Source: Pseudomonas sp. 7SR1 (GTDB lineage: Bacteria; Pseudomonadota; Gammaproteobacteria; Pseudomonadales; Pseudomonadaceae). Taken from it: a stretch of DNA of 64,000 nucleotides. Under the pieces are notes generated by a model. That model made no database searches. It saw only the letters and a list, made by a program, of their open reading frames with translations, and was not told where the DNA came from. This document shows, one piece after another, positions 29,707 through 38,740 of this stretch; position 1 is the stretch's first letter, and every line of letters begins with the position of its first letter. The position numbers and the translations under genes were made by a program. The stretch is taken from contig NZ_LT707064.1 of the NCBI RefSeq assembly GCF_900156465.1, forward strand, positions 3,549,001 to 3,613,000, in the 5' to 3' direction.

Positions 29707-30856
29707 GGGGAATCTCCTTTTCCTTGGGGATAGAAGGTGAATCTGTCGCTTTGGTTTTTTGTGGTGCTTTTTTACGAAGCCAGGGTTTAAGACTTTTCCA
29801 GAGACGCAAGGCAAGCCCGAGGACCAGGCCATCGGGTTGCCAGGAATAAAAACTCCAACGCCAATGCTCCAGTTGTCCGGTCATGCGTTCGTGCAATTGA
29901 TGACTGGAGTTATCGAGACTGACCCGTGACGCATCGATCCACCGCCAGTTTTCCTCCAGTCCCCAGCGGATCCATTCCTCAAGCAATACCCGGCCACTGC
30001 CCAAGTCCGAATGCTGCGGCAGGAACGCCAGGTTGTAGTCGTACAGTCGACCTTGATCCAACAGACCGAGGCGATAGCTGATGCACTCGCCATCCAGCTC
30101 CAGCATCACTACCCGTACCAGGCCCTGGGCGGCGAGGGCGGTAAAGGCGTGGTTCATCCATTGCCGACGCATGGCGTCAGCGAAGATGCCGACACCTTCC
30201 TCGCCTTTCCAGCTGGCGGCCTCGACATCGGCAAGTGCCCGCAGCACCTGTCCCATGCTGATAGCATCCGGGGTCACTCGGCGGATCTGGGCACCGCAGG
30301 CGGCGATTCGCTTGCGCGCCCGGCGCAACTTGTAGCGTGGATCACCGGAAATTTCCTGATGATCGCTGTCGCTGATCAGGTGCACCGGCACCCGGCAACT
30401 CAGGCGCCGCTCGCCCGTGGAGCTCATGGCCATCCAGGCACTGAGCACGCTTTCTTCCCCGACCGGTTCGGTCAGCTCATTGAATTGCAGCAGTGCGTGG
30501 GGCAGGTGCTGGCGAATCTGCGTCAACGCCTGTGCCATGCCTTCGGCATCCAGGCGCACCAGCAGCGCGATGCGGTCGGCCAATGGATAACCCAGGTGGC
30601 GCAGTACCCGGAAGCGCAACCCGCCGATACGCTCAAGTCCTGATATCAGGGGCAGGCAAAGGCACAAGGTCTGATCCTGCCAGCCCAGCAGCACATGTAA
30701 TTGCTGCTCGGGCGACAAGGCGAACTCCGCCGCTTGCAGCCAGGCCAGGGTATTGAACGGTGTCGCGTCGGCCACCCGGGTTCGCAGCTGTTCATAAGCT
30801 GTCGCGGGAAAATCCTCTGCGCCCAGGGAGCTACACCATTGGAACCGGATCGCCAT
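29678..30856 (-). CDS. GNAT-fold acyltransferase, CelD/BcsL-like (Acetyltransf_6)
   Basis: The 392-residue protein matches the FemAB-like GNAT group found in polysaccharide clusters. It shows PFNTLAWLQAAEFAL near the N-terminus and ELDGECISYRLGLLDQGRLY in the centre, followed by SDLGSGRVLLEEWIRW, the typical acetyl-CoA-binding half of the fold. The C-terminal tail is basic and disordered. It lies 5 nt after the preceding GNAT gene. It probably acylates the polymer or its lipid-linked precursor; the acyl donor is unknown. Confidence 0.75.
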   Translation of the reverse strand: MAIRFQWCSSLGAEDFPATAYEQLRTRVADATPFNTLAWLQAAEFALSPEQQLHVLLGWQDQTLCLCLPLISGLERIGGLRFRVLRHLGYPLADRIALLVRLDAEGMAQALTQIRQHLPHALLQFNELTEPVGEESVLSAWMAMSSTGERRLSCRVPVHLISDSDHQEISGDPRYKLRRARKRIAACGAQIRRVTPDAISMGQVLRALADVEAASWKGEEGVGIFADAMRRQWMNHAFTALAAQGLVRVVMLELDGECISYRLGLLDQGRLYDYNLAFLPQHSDLGSGRVLLEEWIRWGLEENWRWIDASRVSLDNSSHQLHERMTGQLEHWRWSFYSWQPDGLVLGLALRLWKSLKPWLRKKAPQKTKATDSPSIPKEKEIPHAAPSDHQR

Positions 30857-30861
30857 GGAAG

Positions 30862-31551
30862 TCAGGCCGCCGCAGTGGATGCAACCGGCTTGGCCGGTTT
30901 GCGAAAAGAGTCGAGGAGCGAGCCGGTGTAGAACGTGTCACGGAAAAACCGCCAGCGGCCGAACAAGCAATACATGTGAGTGATCTGGCCGCGCTCCTGA
31001 TAGTCCATGCGCAGATGCAGCTTGGCGGCTGGAACGTTGCTCAGTTCGAAGACATCGACCACTTTGTTGCAACCCTGCTCGGCCATGGCTTTCCACAGAT
31101 CCAGCTGGATATCCACCGATAGCAGGGTCCCCCAGTAAGCGCGGTACAGCTCACCGCCGAACTCGAAGAACTCGCCCGGTCTGACCGGGAACCAGCAGCG
31201 AAAGAAATGGCGGTCGAAATAGTCCCGTGTACTGCCCCAGATGAAAGCGACGACGTCGTCCTTGTCGTCCAGGTACATGAGCCCGGTATGGCCTTCGGCA
31301 GCCAGTTCGCGCATGGTCTCGACGCGGTCGCCAAAGTACGTGGCGAAGGCATCGGCATTGCCGGTGGTAATGTTCTCCCGGCGCAGCGGCGCATAGGGCC
31401 TGAGGTTATTGGGCCGTATCGGACTGACCAGATCGCGTTCCATCCACACCAACTGTTCGTGGAAATACACGTAGTGTCTGCACAGCTGATTCAGAACGGC
31501 GCGCAGACCTTTTTTGCGAATGCGATCACGCAGTTTTTGCAGAACGTTCAT
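30862..31551 (-). CDS. GNAT-fold protein, paralog B
   Basis: The 229-residue protein is a close paralog of the product of 31633-32322; they share the same length, the same ends (RKKGLRAVL near the start, SFRKPAKPVAST at the end) and long identical blocks such as STRDYFDRHF and FGDRVETMREL. The mid-region DIQLDLWKAMAEQGCNKVVD fits a GNAT domain. It has no signal peptide. The family function is unknown, but the location predicts acyl transfer onto a sugar or nucleotide-sugar of the polysaccharide. The upstream spacer holds a perfect palindrome. Confidence 0.65.
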   Translation of the reverse strand: MNVLQKLRDRIRKKGLRAVLNQLCRHYVYFHEQLVWMERDLVSPIRPNNLRPYAPLRRENITTGNADAFATYFGDRVETMRELAAEGHTGLMYLDDKDDVVAFIWGSTRDYFDRHFFRCWFPVRPGEFFEFGGELYRAYWGTLLSVDIQLDLWKAMAEQGCNKVVDVFELSNVPAAKLHLRMDYQERGQITHMYCLFGRWRFFRDTFYTGSLLDSFRKPAKPVASTAAA

Positions 31552-31586
31552 GGTGCCTCCTGGCGTGGGGCGGGTTGGGGATAAAC

Positions 31587-31612
31587 CCCCTCGCGAGCAT
31601 GCTCGCGAGGGG
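31587..31612. repeat. Perfect 26-bp REP palindrome between the GNAT paralogs
   Basis: CCCCTCGCGAGCATGCTCGCGAGGGG reads identically on both strands (arms 31587-31599 and 31600-31612). The core CTCGCGAGC is the common fluorescens-group REP form. It lies in the 81-bp gap between the two paralogous genes inside the operon. Confidence 0.85.
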
Positions 31613-31632
31613 AGGTTGAAGCGTCATGGACA

Positions 31633-32322
31633 TCAGGCCGGCGCTGTCGACGCAAGCGGCTGGGCCGGTTTGCGAAAGGCATCCAGTGCCGAGCCGCGGT
31701 AGAACGTGTCGCGGAAAAACCGCCAGCGACCGAACAGGCGATACACGTGGGTGATCTTCCCGCGTTCCTGGAAGCCCATGCGCAGGTGCATCTTGATCGC
31801 CGGGATATTTTGCAAGTCGCAGACATCGACCATCGTCTGGCAACCTTTGCCTGCCATGACCTTCCACATCTCCAGCTGCATGTCCGCCGACATACTGGAG
31901 CCCCAGTAGGCGCGGATCATCTCGCCACCGAACTGAAAGTATTCGCCAGGCTTGATCGGGAAGTTGCAGCGATAGAAATGGCGGTCGAAATAGTCTCGCG
32001 TACTGCCCCAGGCGAAACCCACGGTGTCGCCCTGAGCATCCAGGTACATCAAGCCCGTATAGCCTTCGGTTGCCAGCTCGCGCATGGTCTCGACGCGGTC
32101 GCCGAAGTGCCGGGCAAAAGCATCGGCATTGCTGGTCGTGATGAATTCCAGGCGCATTGGCGGGTAGGGCTTGAGGTGATGCGGGGGCAGTGGGGTTCGC
32201 ACATCGTGCTCCAGCCACACCAGTCGGGTGTGGAAAAACACGTAGCGCCTGAACAGTTGTTTGAGGACGGCGCGCAGGCCTTTTTTCCGAATGCCATCAC
32301 GTAATGCTTGCAGAACGCTCAT
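31633..32322 (-). CDS. GNAT-fold protein, paralog A
   Basis: The 229-residue protein begins MSVLQALRDGIRKKGLRAVL and is the upstream member of a tandem pair with 30862-31551. It contains EYFQFGGEMIRAYWGSSMS and ADMQLEMWKVMAGKGCQTMV, then IPAIKMHLRMGFQERG, the typical GNAT end in which residues near R-M-G-F pack on CoA. It overlaps the glycosidase-like gene by ATGA. The gene starts of both paralogs share the same upstream text (CATGGTGCCTCCTG on the + strand), so the duplication included the translation signals. Confidence 0.65.
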   Translation of the reverse strand: MSVLQALRDGIRKKGLRAVLKQLFRRYVFFHTRLVWLEHDVRTPLPPHHLKPYPPMRLEFITTSNADAFARHFGDRVETMRELATEGYTGLMYLDAQGDTVGFAWGSTRDYFDRHFYRCNFPIKPGEYFQFGGEMIRAYWGSSMSADMQLEMWKVMAGKGCQTMVDVCDLQNIPAIKMHLRMGFQERGKITHVYRLFGRWRFFRDTFYRGSALDAFRKPAQPLASTAPA

Positions 32323-34340
32323 GGTGCCTCCTGACGGGTGGCGGGTTGGGGGAAAGAGAGGGCGGTCCAGCCCAGGGCAAACACCGTTTCTGCTGGCAGG
32401 AGAAAACGGGTCTGCCCGGCCTCGCAGTTGAACGGGGCGCTACGGCTTTGGTTGTCGGGGCCGAAATACATCAGTTCGGCTTTCGCCTGGGGACAGGGCC
32501 CGCCGTCCAGGCTGACCTGTTGTGGGCGCGTGCTTTTGTTCACGCCCAGCAGGCTGCGCCTCGCGTCGGTGGCCATGGCCAGCACGTCGACTTCGAAGGC
32601 GTCGTTATCCAGGCGTAGCACCTGGCTGAGCCAATGCTGTTGGATGAACTGCTGGGCCAGCCCCACCGGCTTGAGTTCGAAGCGCTGGCTGTCCAGCACC
32701 CGGACCATGCCCTTGGGGTACTCGGGTTCGTCGGCGAGCATGAACCAGTTGAGCATGTCCAGCCAGCCGTCGGCCGAGGCGTTGACCACCACGGAGGTCC
32801 ACCACAGGGCGGCGTAATGGGTTTGCTGCTCATAGGGGCTAAGGCTCGAGCCGCTGGACATGTTGGTCTGGTCCAGCAACAAGGCTTTGCGCGGGCGCCC
32901 CTGGCTATCCAATCCCACCAGGCGGGCGGCCTGACGAACGCTGTCGCGATAGGCCCGAGTTGCCAGCAGGTCGCGGATCATCCATTCGTGCCAGGCCAGG
33001 GCATCTACCTGGTCGCCGTGCTTATCCAGCAAGCGTCGCGCCCAGTCGATGCCACGCTTGTCGGCAGCGTTCTCGGCCAACGGACCGTTGGTGAAACGTG
33101 AGCTGGCCGGTATGGCGATACGAACCCCGGCGCGTGCGTTGGCAGGATCGGCGCGGACCTGAGCCGCCATGCTCTGGAAAACCTGCTGGAAGCTGGTGAA
33201 GTCCGGGTAGTTCAGGTTCGGCTCATCGGCAAAGCTGATGTAATGGATGCCTTTGCCGCCCAGGGCGCGGGTCGCGGTGAGCCAGGCTTGCAAGCCGCTG
33301 TGGCTGGTCCGGTCGGCCTGCAGGTCGGCCCGACGTTGGCTGCCGGCCAACAAGGTGATGTCCCGGTCGATGCCGAAGCGATCCTGATACAGGCGCCGGA
33401 ATGCGTCTTCATGACTCGCCCTGGCCGCCATGACATCGACCAGGCTGTAGAAGGAAGCCGCTCGGGGTTTGATCGCATCGAGCAGGGGGTAGCTGGACGG
33501 CGGCGGCAACACATAGGGCAAATACACGCCCAGCCTCGGGGTTGGGCCGAGCGTCTCGTGGTACAGCATCAGGTGGGTCAGCCCCGGATCCTGGCGCAGC
33601 GGCTGCAGGTGCGCCGGGTTCTGGGCGAACAGGTTGGCGCTGCCGTCCAGCCAGAATGCCACCTTGCCATTGCCCTCCAGGCGCAGGCGCCAGATCTGCT
33701 CGACGTCGGCAACGGGCAGCGCCAGCTGGTCGAACTGCCAATAGGCGGGGTGCGGCTTGAGGTTGAGCTTAAGCTGCTTGCCGTCGGTGACGCGTCGGGC
33801 CTGCAGGCTGCGCACGCCATTGTGGTACTTGCCCGCCAGTACGGCCCGCTCGCCGGGCGCGACCTTGAAATACAGCTCATCGCCATCGTGGGTTTCGGCG
33901 CTGAAGTGCACCTTGGCCGGCGCGAACAACGCCCGGGTGCGCGCATCGTGCTCGACGCTATAGCGACGGAAACTGTAGCCGGGAATCTCCAGGCGGTAAC
34001 TGGCGTCGGCGGGCGGCAGTGGCCACGTTTGCTCGCCACGGGTCTGGGCCGGCTCCACCTGGCGTTCACCCACCAGGCGACCCTGGCCATCCAGCAGGAA
34101 CAGGTGTTCGGTATTGGCGTCGGCCTGCCAGGCCGGTACCCAGCGCACGACCAGCTGGTCCGGCCGGTCGGTCTGCAGGTACAGGCTGCCGTCGCGGATA
34201 CCGGTCCATTGCATGGATGCGCCCTGGGCCAGAAGAGCCAGGCTCCAGAGGCATGGAGCCAGAGCCATTCTCCAGCAGAGCCGGACCGGTCCCTTCGCGA
34301 GCCAGCTCGCGAGGGCGGCTGGACTGACGATCACCTTCAT
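32319..34340 (-). CDS. Exported glycoside-hydrolase-like protein
   Basis: The 673-residue protein has an N-terminal signal region and beta-rich domains up to about residue 280. A TIM-barrel-like domain follows, with ISFADEPNLNYP and LAWHEWMIRD, where E in ADEPN and E in WHEWM resemble the catalytic acids of clan-A glycosidases. A C-terminal beta domain ends the protein. It probably cuts or trims the polymer during export, as glycosidases in other Wzx/Wzy clusters do. The start ATG 34340 overlaps the flippase stop (ATGA). Residues 9-17 are encoded by a REP palindrome, so a later start (M25) is also possible. Confidence 0.62.
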   Translation of the reverse strand: MKVIVSPAALASWLAKGPVRLCWRMALAPCLWSLALLAQGASMQWTGIRDGSLYLQTDRPDQLVVRWVPAWQADANTEHLFLLDGQGRLVGERQVEPAQTRGEQTWPLPPADASYRLEIPGYSFRRYSVEHDARTRALFAPAKVHFSAETHDGDELYFKVAPGERAVLAGKYHNGVRSLQARRVTDGKQLKLNLKPHPAYWQFDQLALPVADVEQIWRLRLEGNGKVAFWLDGSANLFAQNPAHLQPLRQDPGLTHLMLYHETLGPTPRLGVYLPYVLPPPSSYPLLDAIKPRAASFYSLVDVMAARASHEDAFRRLYQDRFGIDRDITLLAGSQRRADLQADRTSHSGLQAWLTATRALGGKGIHYISFADEPNLNYPDFTSFQQVFQSMAAQVRADPANARAGVRIAIPASSRFTNGPLAENAADKRGIDWARRLLDKHGDQVDALAWHEWMIRDLLATRAYRDSVRQAARLVGLDSQGRPRKALLLDQTNMSSGSSLSPYEQQTHYAALWWTSVVVNASADGWLDMLNWFMLADEPEYPKGMVRVLDSQRFELKPVGLAQQFIQQHWLSQVLRLDNDAFEVDVLAMATDARRSLLGVNKSTRPQQVSLDGGPCPQAKAELMYFGPDNQSRSAPFNCEAGQTRFLLPAETVFALGWTALSFPQPATRQEAP
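34291..34315. repeat. REP palindrome inside the signal-peptide coding region
   Basis: CCCTTCGCGAGCCAGCTCGCG followed by AGGG is a near-perfect inverted repeat of the same family as 31587-31612. It falls within the reading frame of the glycosidase-like gene and encodes part of LASWLAKGP. Confidence 0.75.
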
Positions 34341-35641
34341 GCCGATTTCCCCAGCAGCATCTGCCGCATCGGCAACAGGTCACTGGGCAGGATGATCAGC
34401 GTCTGCCACCACGGCACGCCGCTGAGACGGCAATACATCGTCAGCAGGGCCAGGGTCACCCCCAGATACGCGATGGAGGAGGCGGCGGCCGCGCCGACAA
34501 TGCCATAGCGTGGAATCAGCAGCAGGTTCAACGCCAGGTTCAACAGCGCGCCGGCGCCCATCAGCCACGACACCAGGCCGGGGCGGTCCTTGCCCAGCAG
34601 GTCCAGGCGCAGGATGCTGGCGTAGCACAACCCGAACAGCCCCGGCAGCAACGCCAGCAAGGCCGGGTAGGCAGGCTGGTAGGCGATGCCGAACAGTGTG
34701 ACGATCAGCCACTGGCCGATCAGCGCCATGCCCAGGCACGCACCGAGCATGACCGTGGCGGTCAGGCGCAGGGCCAGGGGGGTCAGGCGTTGCATGTCCC
34801 TGTCCTGTTGCAACAGGCGTTTCATCAACGGCGTGGTGACCGCTTCCGGCACGATCAGCAACAGTTCGGCGGCGGCGCTGGCCATGGCGTAGTGACCCAG
34901 GGCCGTACTGCCCAGCAGGGCACCGATAAACAGGAAGTCCGAGCGTAGGATTATCTGCTGGAACAGCAGGTCCGGGTGACTGCGGGCGCCGTAGAGCAGC
35001 AGCTCGCCCTGGCCGCTGCGATCCCAGCGCAACGACAGGTCGTGATCGCGTCGCAGCCACATCCAACCGGCCAGCCCCACCAGGCTCAGGCCCGCGAGCC
35101 AGCTGATCAGCGCCGCCTCCAGGGCGGCATCCTTCCACAGCCAGAACAGCGCCAGGAACAGCAGCAACGGCGCCAGGGATTCGATCAGCCGCAAGGCATT
35201 GAAGGCCCCCACGCCGCCGGAGGCATTGTGCAGGGTCAGCAGGCCGCTCTTGAGCACCGTCAGGGGCACGGCCAGCAACAGCAGCCAGGCCAGCAGCCCC
35301 AGCTGCGTAGTGATGTCCAGTTCGCTGCCGAACTCCCGCGCCAATGCCACCACCAGCAACGTCAGCAGCCCGGCCATCAGGCAGCCGAAGATCAGCACCT
35401 GGCTGAGCAGCAGCCCCATGGAGCGTTGCTGGGCCGCCTGATAGCCCACGGCACTGTTCAGGCCGCCGCTGGTGACGGCGCTGATCAGGTCCGGCAGGGT
35501 GCTGAGCAGGGCGAACAACCCGCGTTCGCTGGGCCCCAGGATCCGGGCCAGCAATACGTTGCGCAGCAGGCGCAGGCCGATCATCGCCAGGCGCGTGCCC
35601 ATGCTCAGGAGCAGGTGCTTGAGGTATTGGGCGCGGCTCAT
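34337..35641 (-). CDS. Wzx-type polysaccharide flippase
   Basis: A 434-residue MATE/MOP-superfamily exporter with about 12-14 helices. It begins MSRAQYLKHLLLSMGTRLAM and continues LLARILGPSERGLFALLSTL, the typical Wzx opening. It moves the lipid-linked repeat unit across the inner membrane. The start ATG 35641 overlaps the deacetylase stop by ATGA; the longer ORF upstream is the antisense-like N-terminal extension and is rejected. Downstream it overlaps the glycosidase-like gene by 4 nt. Confidence 0.88.
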   Translation of the reverse strand: MSRAQYLKHLLLSMGTRLAMIGLRLLRNVLLARILGPSERGLFALLSTLPDLISAVTSGGLNSAVGYQAAQQRSMGLLLSQVLIFGCLMAGLLTLLVVALAREFGSELDITTQLGLLAWLLLLAVPLTVLKSGLLTLHNASGGVGAFNALRLIESLAPLLLFLALFWLWKDAALEAALISWLAGLSLVGLAGWMWLRRDHDLSLRWDRSGQGELLLYGARSHPDLLFQQIILRSDFLFIGALLGSTALGHYAMASAAAELLLIVPEAVTTPLMKRLLQQDRDMQRLTPLALRLTATVMLGACLGMALIGQWLIVTLFGIAYQPAYPALLALLPGLFGLCYASILRLDLLGKDRPGLVSWLMGAGALLNLALNLLLIPRYGIVGAAAASSIAYLGVTLALLTMYCRLSGVPWWQTLIILPSDLLPMRQMLLGKSA

Positions 35642-36642
35642 GGGCGTGCTCCGCGGCGGATGCGCCAGGCCAGCAATTCGGGGTGTTGGGCGTTGCGCTG
35701 GCTGACACCGAAACGCGGCAGGTTCAGAGGATCGCCGTCGCTGCGATACAGCCCGGTCTCGGTGCCCAGGGCGAACGCAAAGCCATGGGCCGCTACCTGC
35801 CGGCGCACGCGTTCGTCGTGATCGCCGTTGGGGTAGCAATACACTGGCAGCGGTTGTGCGCAGCCATTTTCCAGCGCGATGCGGCTGCGGCTGAGCTCCT
35901 CATGCAGACGCTGGTCGTCCAGCGCAGTCAGGATCGCATGGCTGGCACCGTGAGGGCCGAAGCGGACCAGGCCGGAGTCTTCGAGCATGCGCACCTGGGT
36001 CCAGTCCAGCGCCTGGGGCTGGGCGCCACTGGGACAGGCCTGGTTGAGATCGCTCAACACCTGCGGGTCGAGGGTCTTGAGGCTTTGCAGGTAATGCAGC
36101 AGCGACAGGCTGCGACGCTCATCGTCCAGGTCATCGAGCATCACCGGCAACGGTCGGCCAGCCTGTTGCAATTGTTCGATCAACACATGCCGCGCCAACT
36201 GGCCATGGCTGCCCCACAGGGTTTCGCCAATGCTTTCCCACCAGAAGTGCTGGCGGCTGCCGATGAAGTCGGTGGACAGGAAAATGCTCGCCGGCACCTG
36301 GTACTGGCGCAGCAGGGGAAAGGCGTTCATGGCGTTGTCACGCCAGCCGTCGTCGAAGGTCAGGGCCACTCGCGGGCGGTCCGGGACGCTGGCGGGGTCG
36401 GCCAGCAGCAGGGTCATCAGCGGCACGCATTCGAAGTAGCGCTGCAGCCAGATCAGCAGGTGCTCGAAGGCTTCCGGTCCCACGCACAGTTCGTTGCGAT
36501 GAGGCAGCTCGGCGGCGCGGTCGTTGCTCAGCACACGGTGCAGCATCAGGATGATGCCGGCGCCGCGCAACGGGCCACGTCCCAGGGACGTGTTCAGGTA
36601 CAGCCAGCCGCCGGTGCGCTTGAAGACTTGTTTGATCGACAT
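35638..36642 (-). CDS. Polysaccharide deacetylase (NodB homology)
   Basis: The 334-residue protein has the NodB-type metal motif TFDDG at residues 95-99, with FLSTDFIG following. The partner motif FGPHGASHAILT carries an HxxxH-like arrangement (H..S-H) expected for a divalent-metal CE4 site. There is no signal peptide, so it is probably cytoplasmic and acts on the lipid-linked precursor. Similar proteins occur in many Pseudomonas EPS clusters. It is 12 nt downstream of the GT2 gene and overlaps the flippase gene by 4 nt. Confidence 0.85.
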   Translation of the reverse strand: MSIKQVFKRTGGWLYLNTSLGRGPLRGAGIILMLHRVLSNDRAAELPHRNELCVGPEAFEHLLIWLQRYFECVPLMTLLLADPASVPDRPRVALTFDDGWRDNAMNAFPLLRQYQVPASIFLSTDFIGSRQHFWWESIGETLWGSHGQLARHVLIEQLQQAGRPLPVMLDDLDDERRSLSLLHYLQSLKTLDPQVLSDLNQACPSGAQPQALDWTQVRMLEDSGLVRFGPHGASHAILTALDDQRLHEELSRSRIALENGCAQPLPVYCYPNGDHDERVRRQVAAHGFAFALGTETGLYRSDGDPLNLPRFGVSQRNAQHPELLAWRIRRGARP

Positions 36643-36654
36643 CGGCCATGCTCC

Positions 36655-37791
36655 TCAGCGGTTCTGCTCGGGATTCCATTGGCTGTAGCGCTGGCCGCGC
36701 AGGAACTGCCACAGGCCCAAGCTCATGCCCGTCATCGTCACCAGCACGAAAGCGGCCAGGCGAAACGGCCGGGGCAAGCGATGACGGCGGTCCAACAGGC
36801 CGACCAGCGCCATGGCATAGCCGAACAGTTGCCCGGCCAGGGTCAGGCGGTAGAACGGGTGGTCGTCCCACAGCCAGGCGTTGCTGAGCAAGAGCGGCAA
36901 CAGCAATACCGGCGCCAGGCGGCGGATCAGTTTGTGGCTGATCAGGCCGACGGCGTAGAGCCCGTGACGCAGCGGGTTGAGCAACGCCCGGCGATGGGCC
37001 AGGCTCAGCAGGCCGCCGACGGTGACCCGCAGGCGCCGGCGAAACTGCTTGTCGGCCTCGTCCACACCCTGGTCGATCACCCGGGCCTGGGGCACGTAGA
37101 CGATGGACTTGCCGGCCGCCGGGGCGCAGGTGCTGAGAAAGAAGTCATCGTTGACCTGCGCCGGGATCGGCTGGAACAACTCGCGACGCAGGGCCAGCAG
37201 GGCTCCGTCGGCCGACACCATGCAGTCGGTGCGGCTCTCTGCCCGGCGCAGCCAGCCCTCGTAGTGCCGATACAGGCTGTCGCCCAGGCTCAGGCCCTTG
37301 CCCGGCACGGGGATCTCCATATGTCCGGCGCAGGCGCCGACTTCCGGATCGCCCAGGGGCGCCAGTAAATGGCCGAGGGTGTCGTGGGCCCATTGATTGT
37401 CCGCGTCGGTGAACACCAGGATCTCGCCACGGCTGTGGGCCACTCCGGTATTGAGGGCGGCGGCCTTGCCCAGACGTGGCAGGTCGAGCACGCTGATGCG
37501 CGGGTCGACCACCTTGCGCGCGCAGGCCACCGTGTCATCGCTGGAGCCGTCGCTGGCGAGAATGATCTGCAGCGAACGGGCGTTGTAATCCTGGGCCAGC
37601 AAGGTGCGCAGTTTATCTTCGATATGCCGCGCCTCGTTATGGGCGGCGATGACGATGCTGATGTCCATCGGCAGGGCCTTGCCGTAGCGCCGGACAGGAA
37701 ACAAGGGCGACAGCAGGCTCAACATCAGGGGATAACCGAGGTAGGCGTACACCGGCAGCAACAGGCAGGCCCAGTAAATGAATTCAGCCAC
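36655..37791 (-). CDS. Membrane glycosyltransferase family 2
   Basis: The 378-residue GT2 protein has an N-terminal helix, then the GT-A domain: ISIVIAAHNEARHIE, ASDGSSDDT and FTDADNQW (DxD-like). ESRTDCMVSADGALLALRREL and VNDDFFLS complete the catalytic core. Three to four C-terminal helices follow. This layout is common for processive or membrane-associated transferases, but the number of helices fits an ordinary lipid-linked sugar transferase. It overlaps the upstream GT2 gene by 8 nt. Confidence 0.87.
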   Translation of the reverse strand: MAEFIYWACLLLPVYAYLGYPLMLSLLSPLFPVRRYGKALPMDISIVIAAHNEARHIEDKLRTLLAQDYNARSLQIILASDGSSDDTVACARKVVDPRISVLDLPRLGKAAALNTGVAHSRGEILVFTDADNQWAHDTLGHLLAPLGDPEVGACAGHMEIPVPGKGLSLGDSLYRHYEGWLRRAESRTDCMVSADGALLALRRELFQPIPAQVNDDFFLSTCAPAAGKSIVYVPQARVIDQGVDEADKQFRRRLRVTVGGLLSLAHRRALLNPLRHGLYAVGLISHKLIRRLAPVLLLPLLLSNAWLWDDHPFYRLTLAGQLFGYAMALVGLLDRRHRLPRPFRLAAFVLVTMTGMSLGLWQFLRGQRYSQWNPEQNR

Positions 37792-38740
37792 GGGCAGGTC
37801 TCCTGACAGTCCAATGACACAGGTTGAGCAGCAAGGCGGCGCCGGTCAGGTGCAGGCGCACACCATGCAGGGCCCACAATTGCAGGGTCAGTCGCGGGTC
37901 GCGTCGGCTCTGGCGCAGGCTGAGGATCAGGGCCGGCAATGACATCGCCAGCAGGATCAGCAGCGCCAGGCGCGGTTGGCCCTGCAGCAGCGCCACCAGG
38001 GCCAGGAAGTCCAGCCCCCAGGCGCCGATGGACAGCGCGGGGAAACGCAGCAGGCGCAGGCTCGGGCCATGGCTGCGCAGCAGTTGCAGATGACTGCCCT
38101 GGCGCCACAGTTCCTTGCTCATCCATTCGCGCCAACTGCCTTCATAGCCCCAATGCAGGGCCAGGCTATCGTTGACCAGCAACAGTCGCGCGCCGGCCTG
38201 GCGCAGGCGCAGGGAGAAATCCTTGTCCTCGCCGGTGCGCAGGGTTTCATCGAAACCACCCACCCGATCGAACCACGAGCGACGCATCAGCAGATTGGCG
38301 CTGGGCAGCCATTGCACCCGGTGCAGGGGGCGGGAATCGGCACGCTGGCTACGCCGTTGCCAGGCTTCGGCGAACCAGGGGGCCTGGCGCGGGGTTTCCA
38401 GGTCCAGGCCGAGCACATCGCCTTGGCCTTCCAGTTCCAGCATCAACGTGAGCCAGTCGGCCGGCATCTCGATGTCGGCGTCGATGAACGCCAGCCACTG
38501 GCCGCTCGCGAGCGCGGCCCCCCGGTTGCGCAGGGCGCCGATATGGACGCCGGGCACGATCAGCACACGCGCCCCCAGTTCGTTGGCGATGCGTGGCCCG
38601 TGGTCGTCGGAACCGTTGTCCACCACGATCAGCTCGCATTCCAGCTGTGCCTGGCGAGCGGCTTGCTGCGCCGCCAGCAAGGTGCGGCCGATGTGCCGCG
38701 CCTCGTTGTACATCGGGATCACGATGCTCACCAGGCTCAT
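37784..38740 (-). CDS. Glycosyltransferase family 2
   Basis: The 318-residue protein opens VSIVIPMYNEARHIGRTLLA, then VDNGSDD and FIDADIEMP (DxD). GGFDETLRTGEDKDFSLRLR gives the ED motif of GT2 enzymes. A C-terminal hydrophobic stretch (about residues 240-290) anchors it to the membrane. It adds one sugar of the repeat unit to the lipid carrier; donor and acceptor are unknown. It overlaps the Wzy gene by ATGA and the next GT2 by 8 nt. Confidence 0.88.
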   Translation of the reverse strand: MSLVSIVIPMYNEARHIGRTLLAAQQAARQAQLECELIVVDNGSDDHGPRIANELGARVLIVPGVHIGALRNRGAALASGQWLAFIDADIEMPADWLTLMLELEGQGDVLGLDLETPRQAPWFAEAWQRRSQRADSRPLHRVQWLPSANLLMRRSWFDRVGGFDETLRTGEDKDFSLRLRQAGARLLLVNDSLALHWGYEGSWREWMSKELWRQGSHLQLLRSHGPSLRLLRFPALSIGAWGLDFLALVALLQGQPRLALLILLAMSLPALILSLRQSRRDPRLTLQLWALHGVRLHLTGAALLLNLCHWTVRRPARG

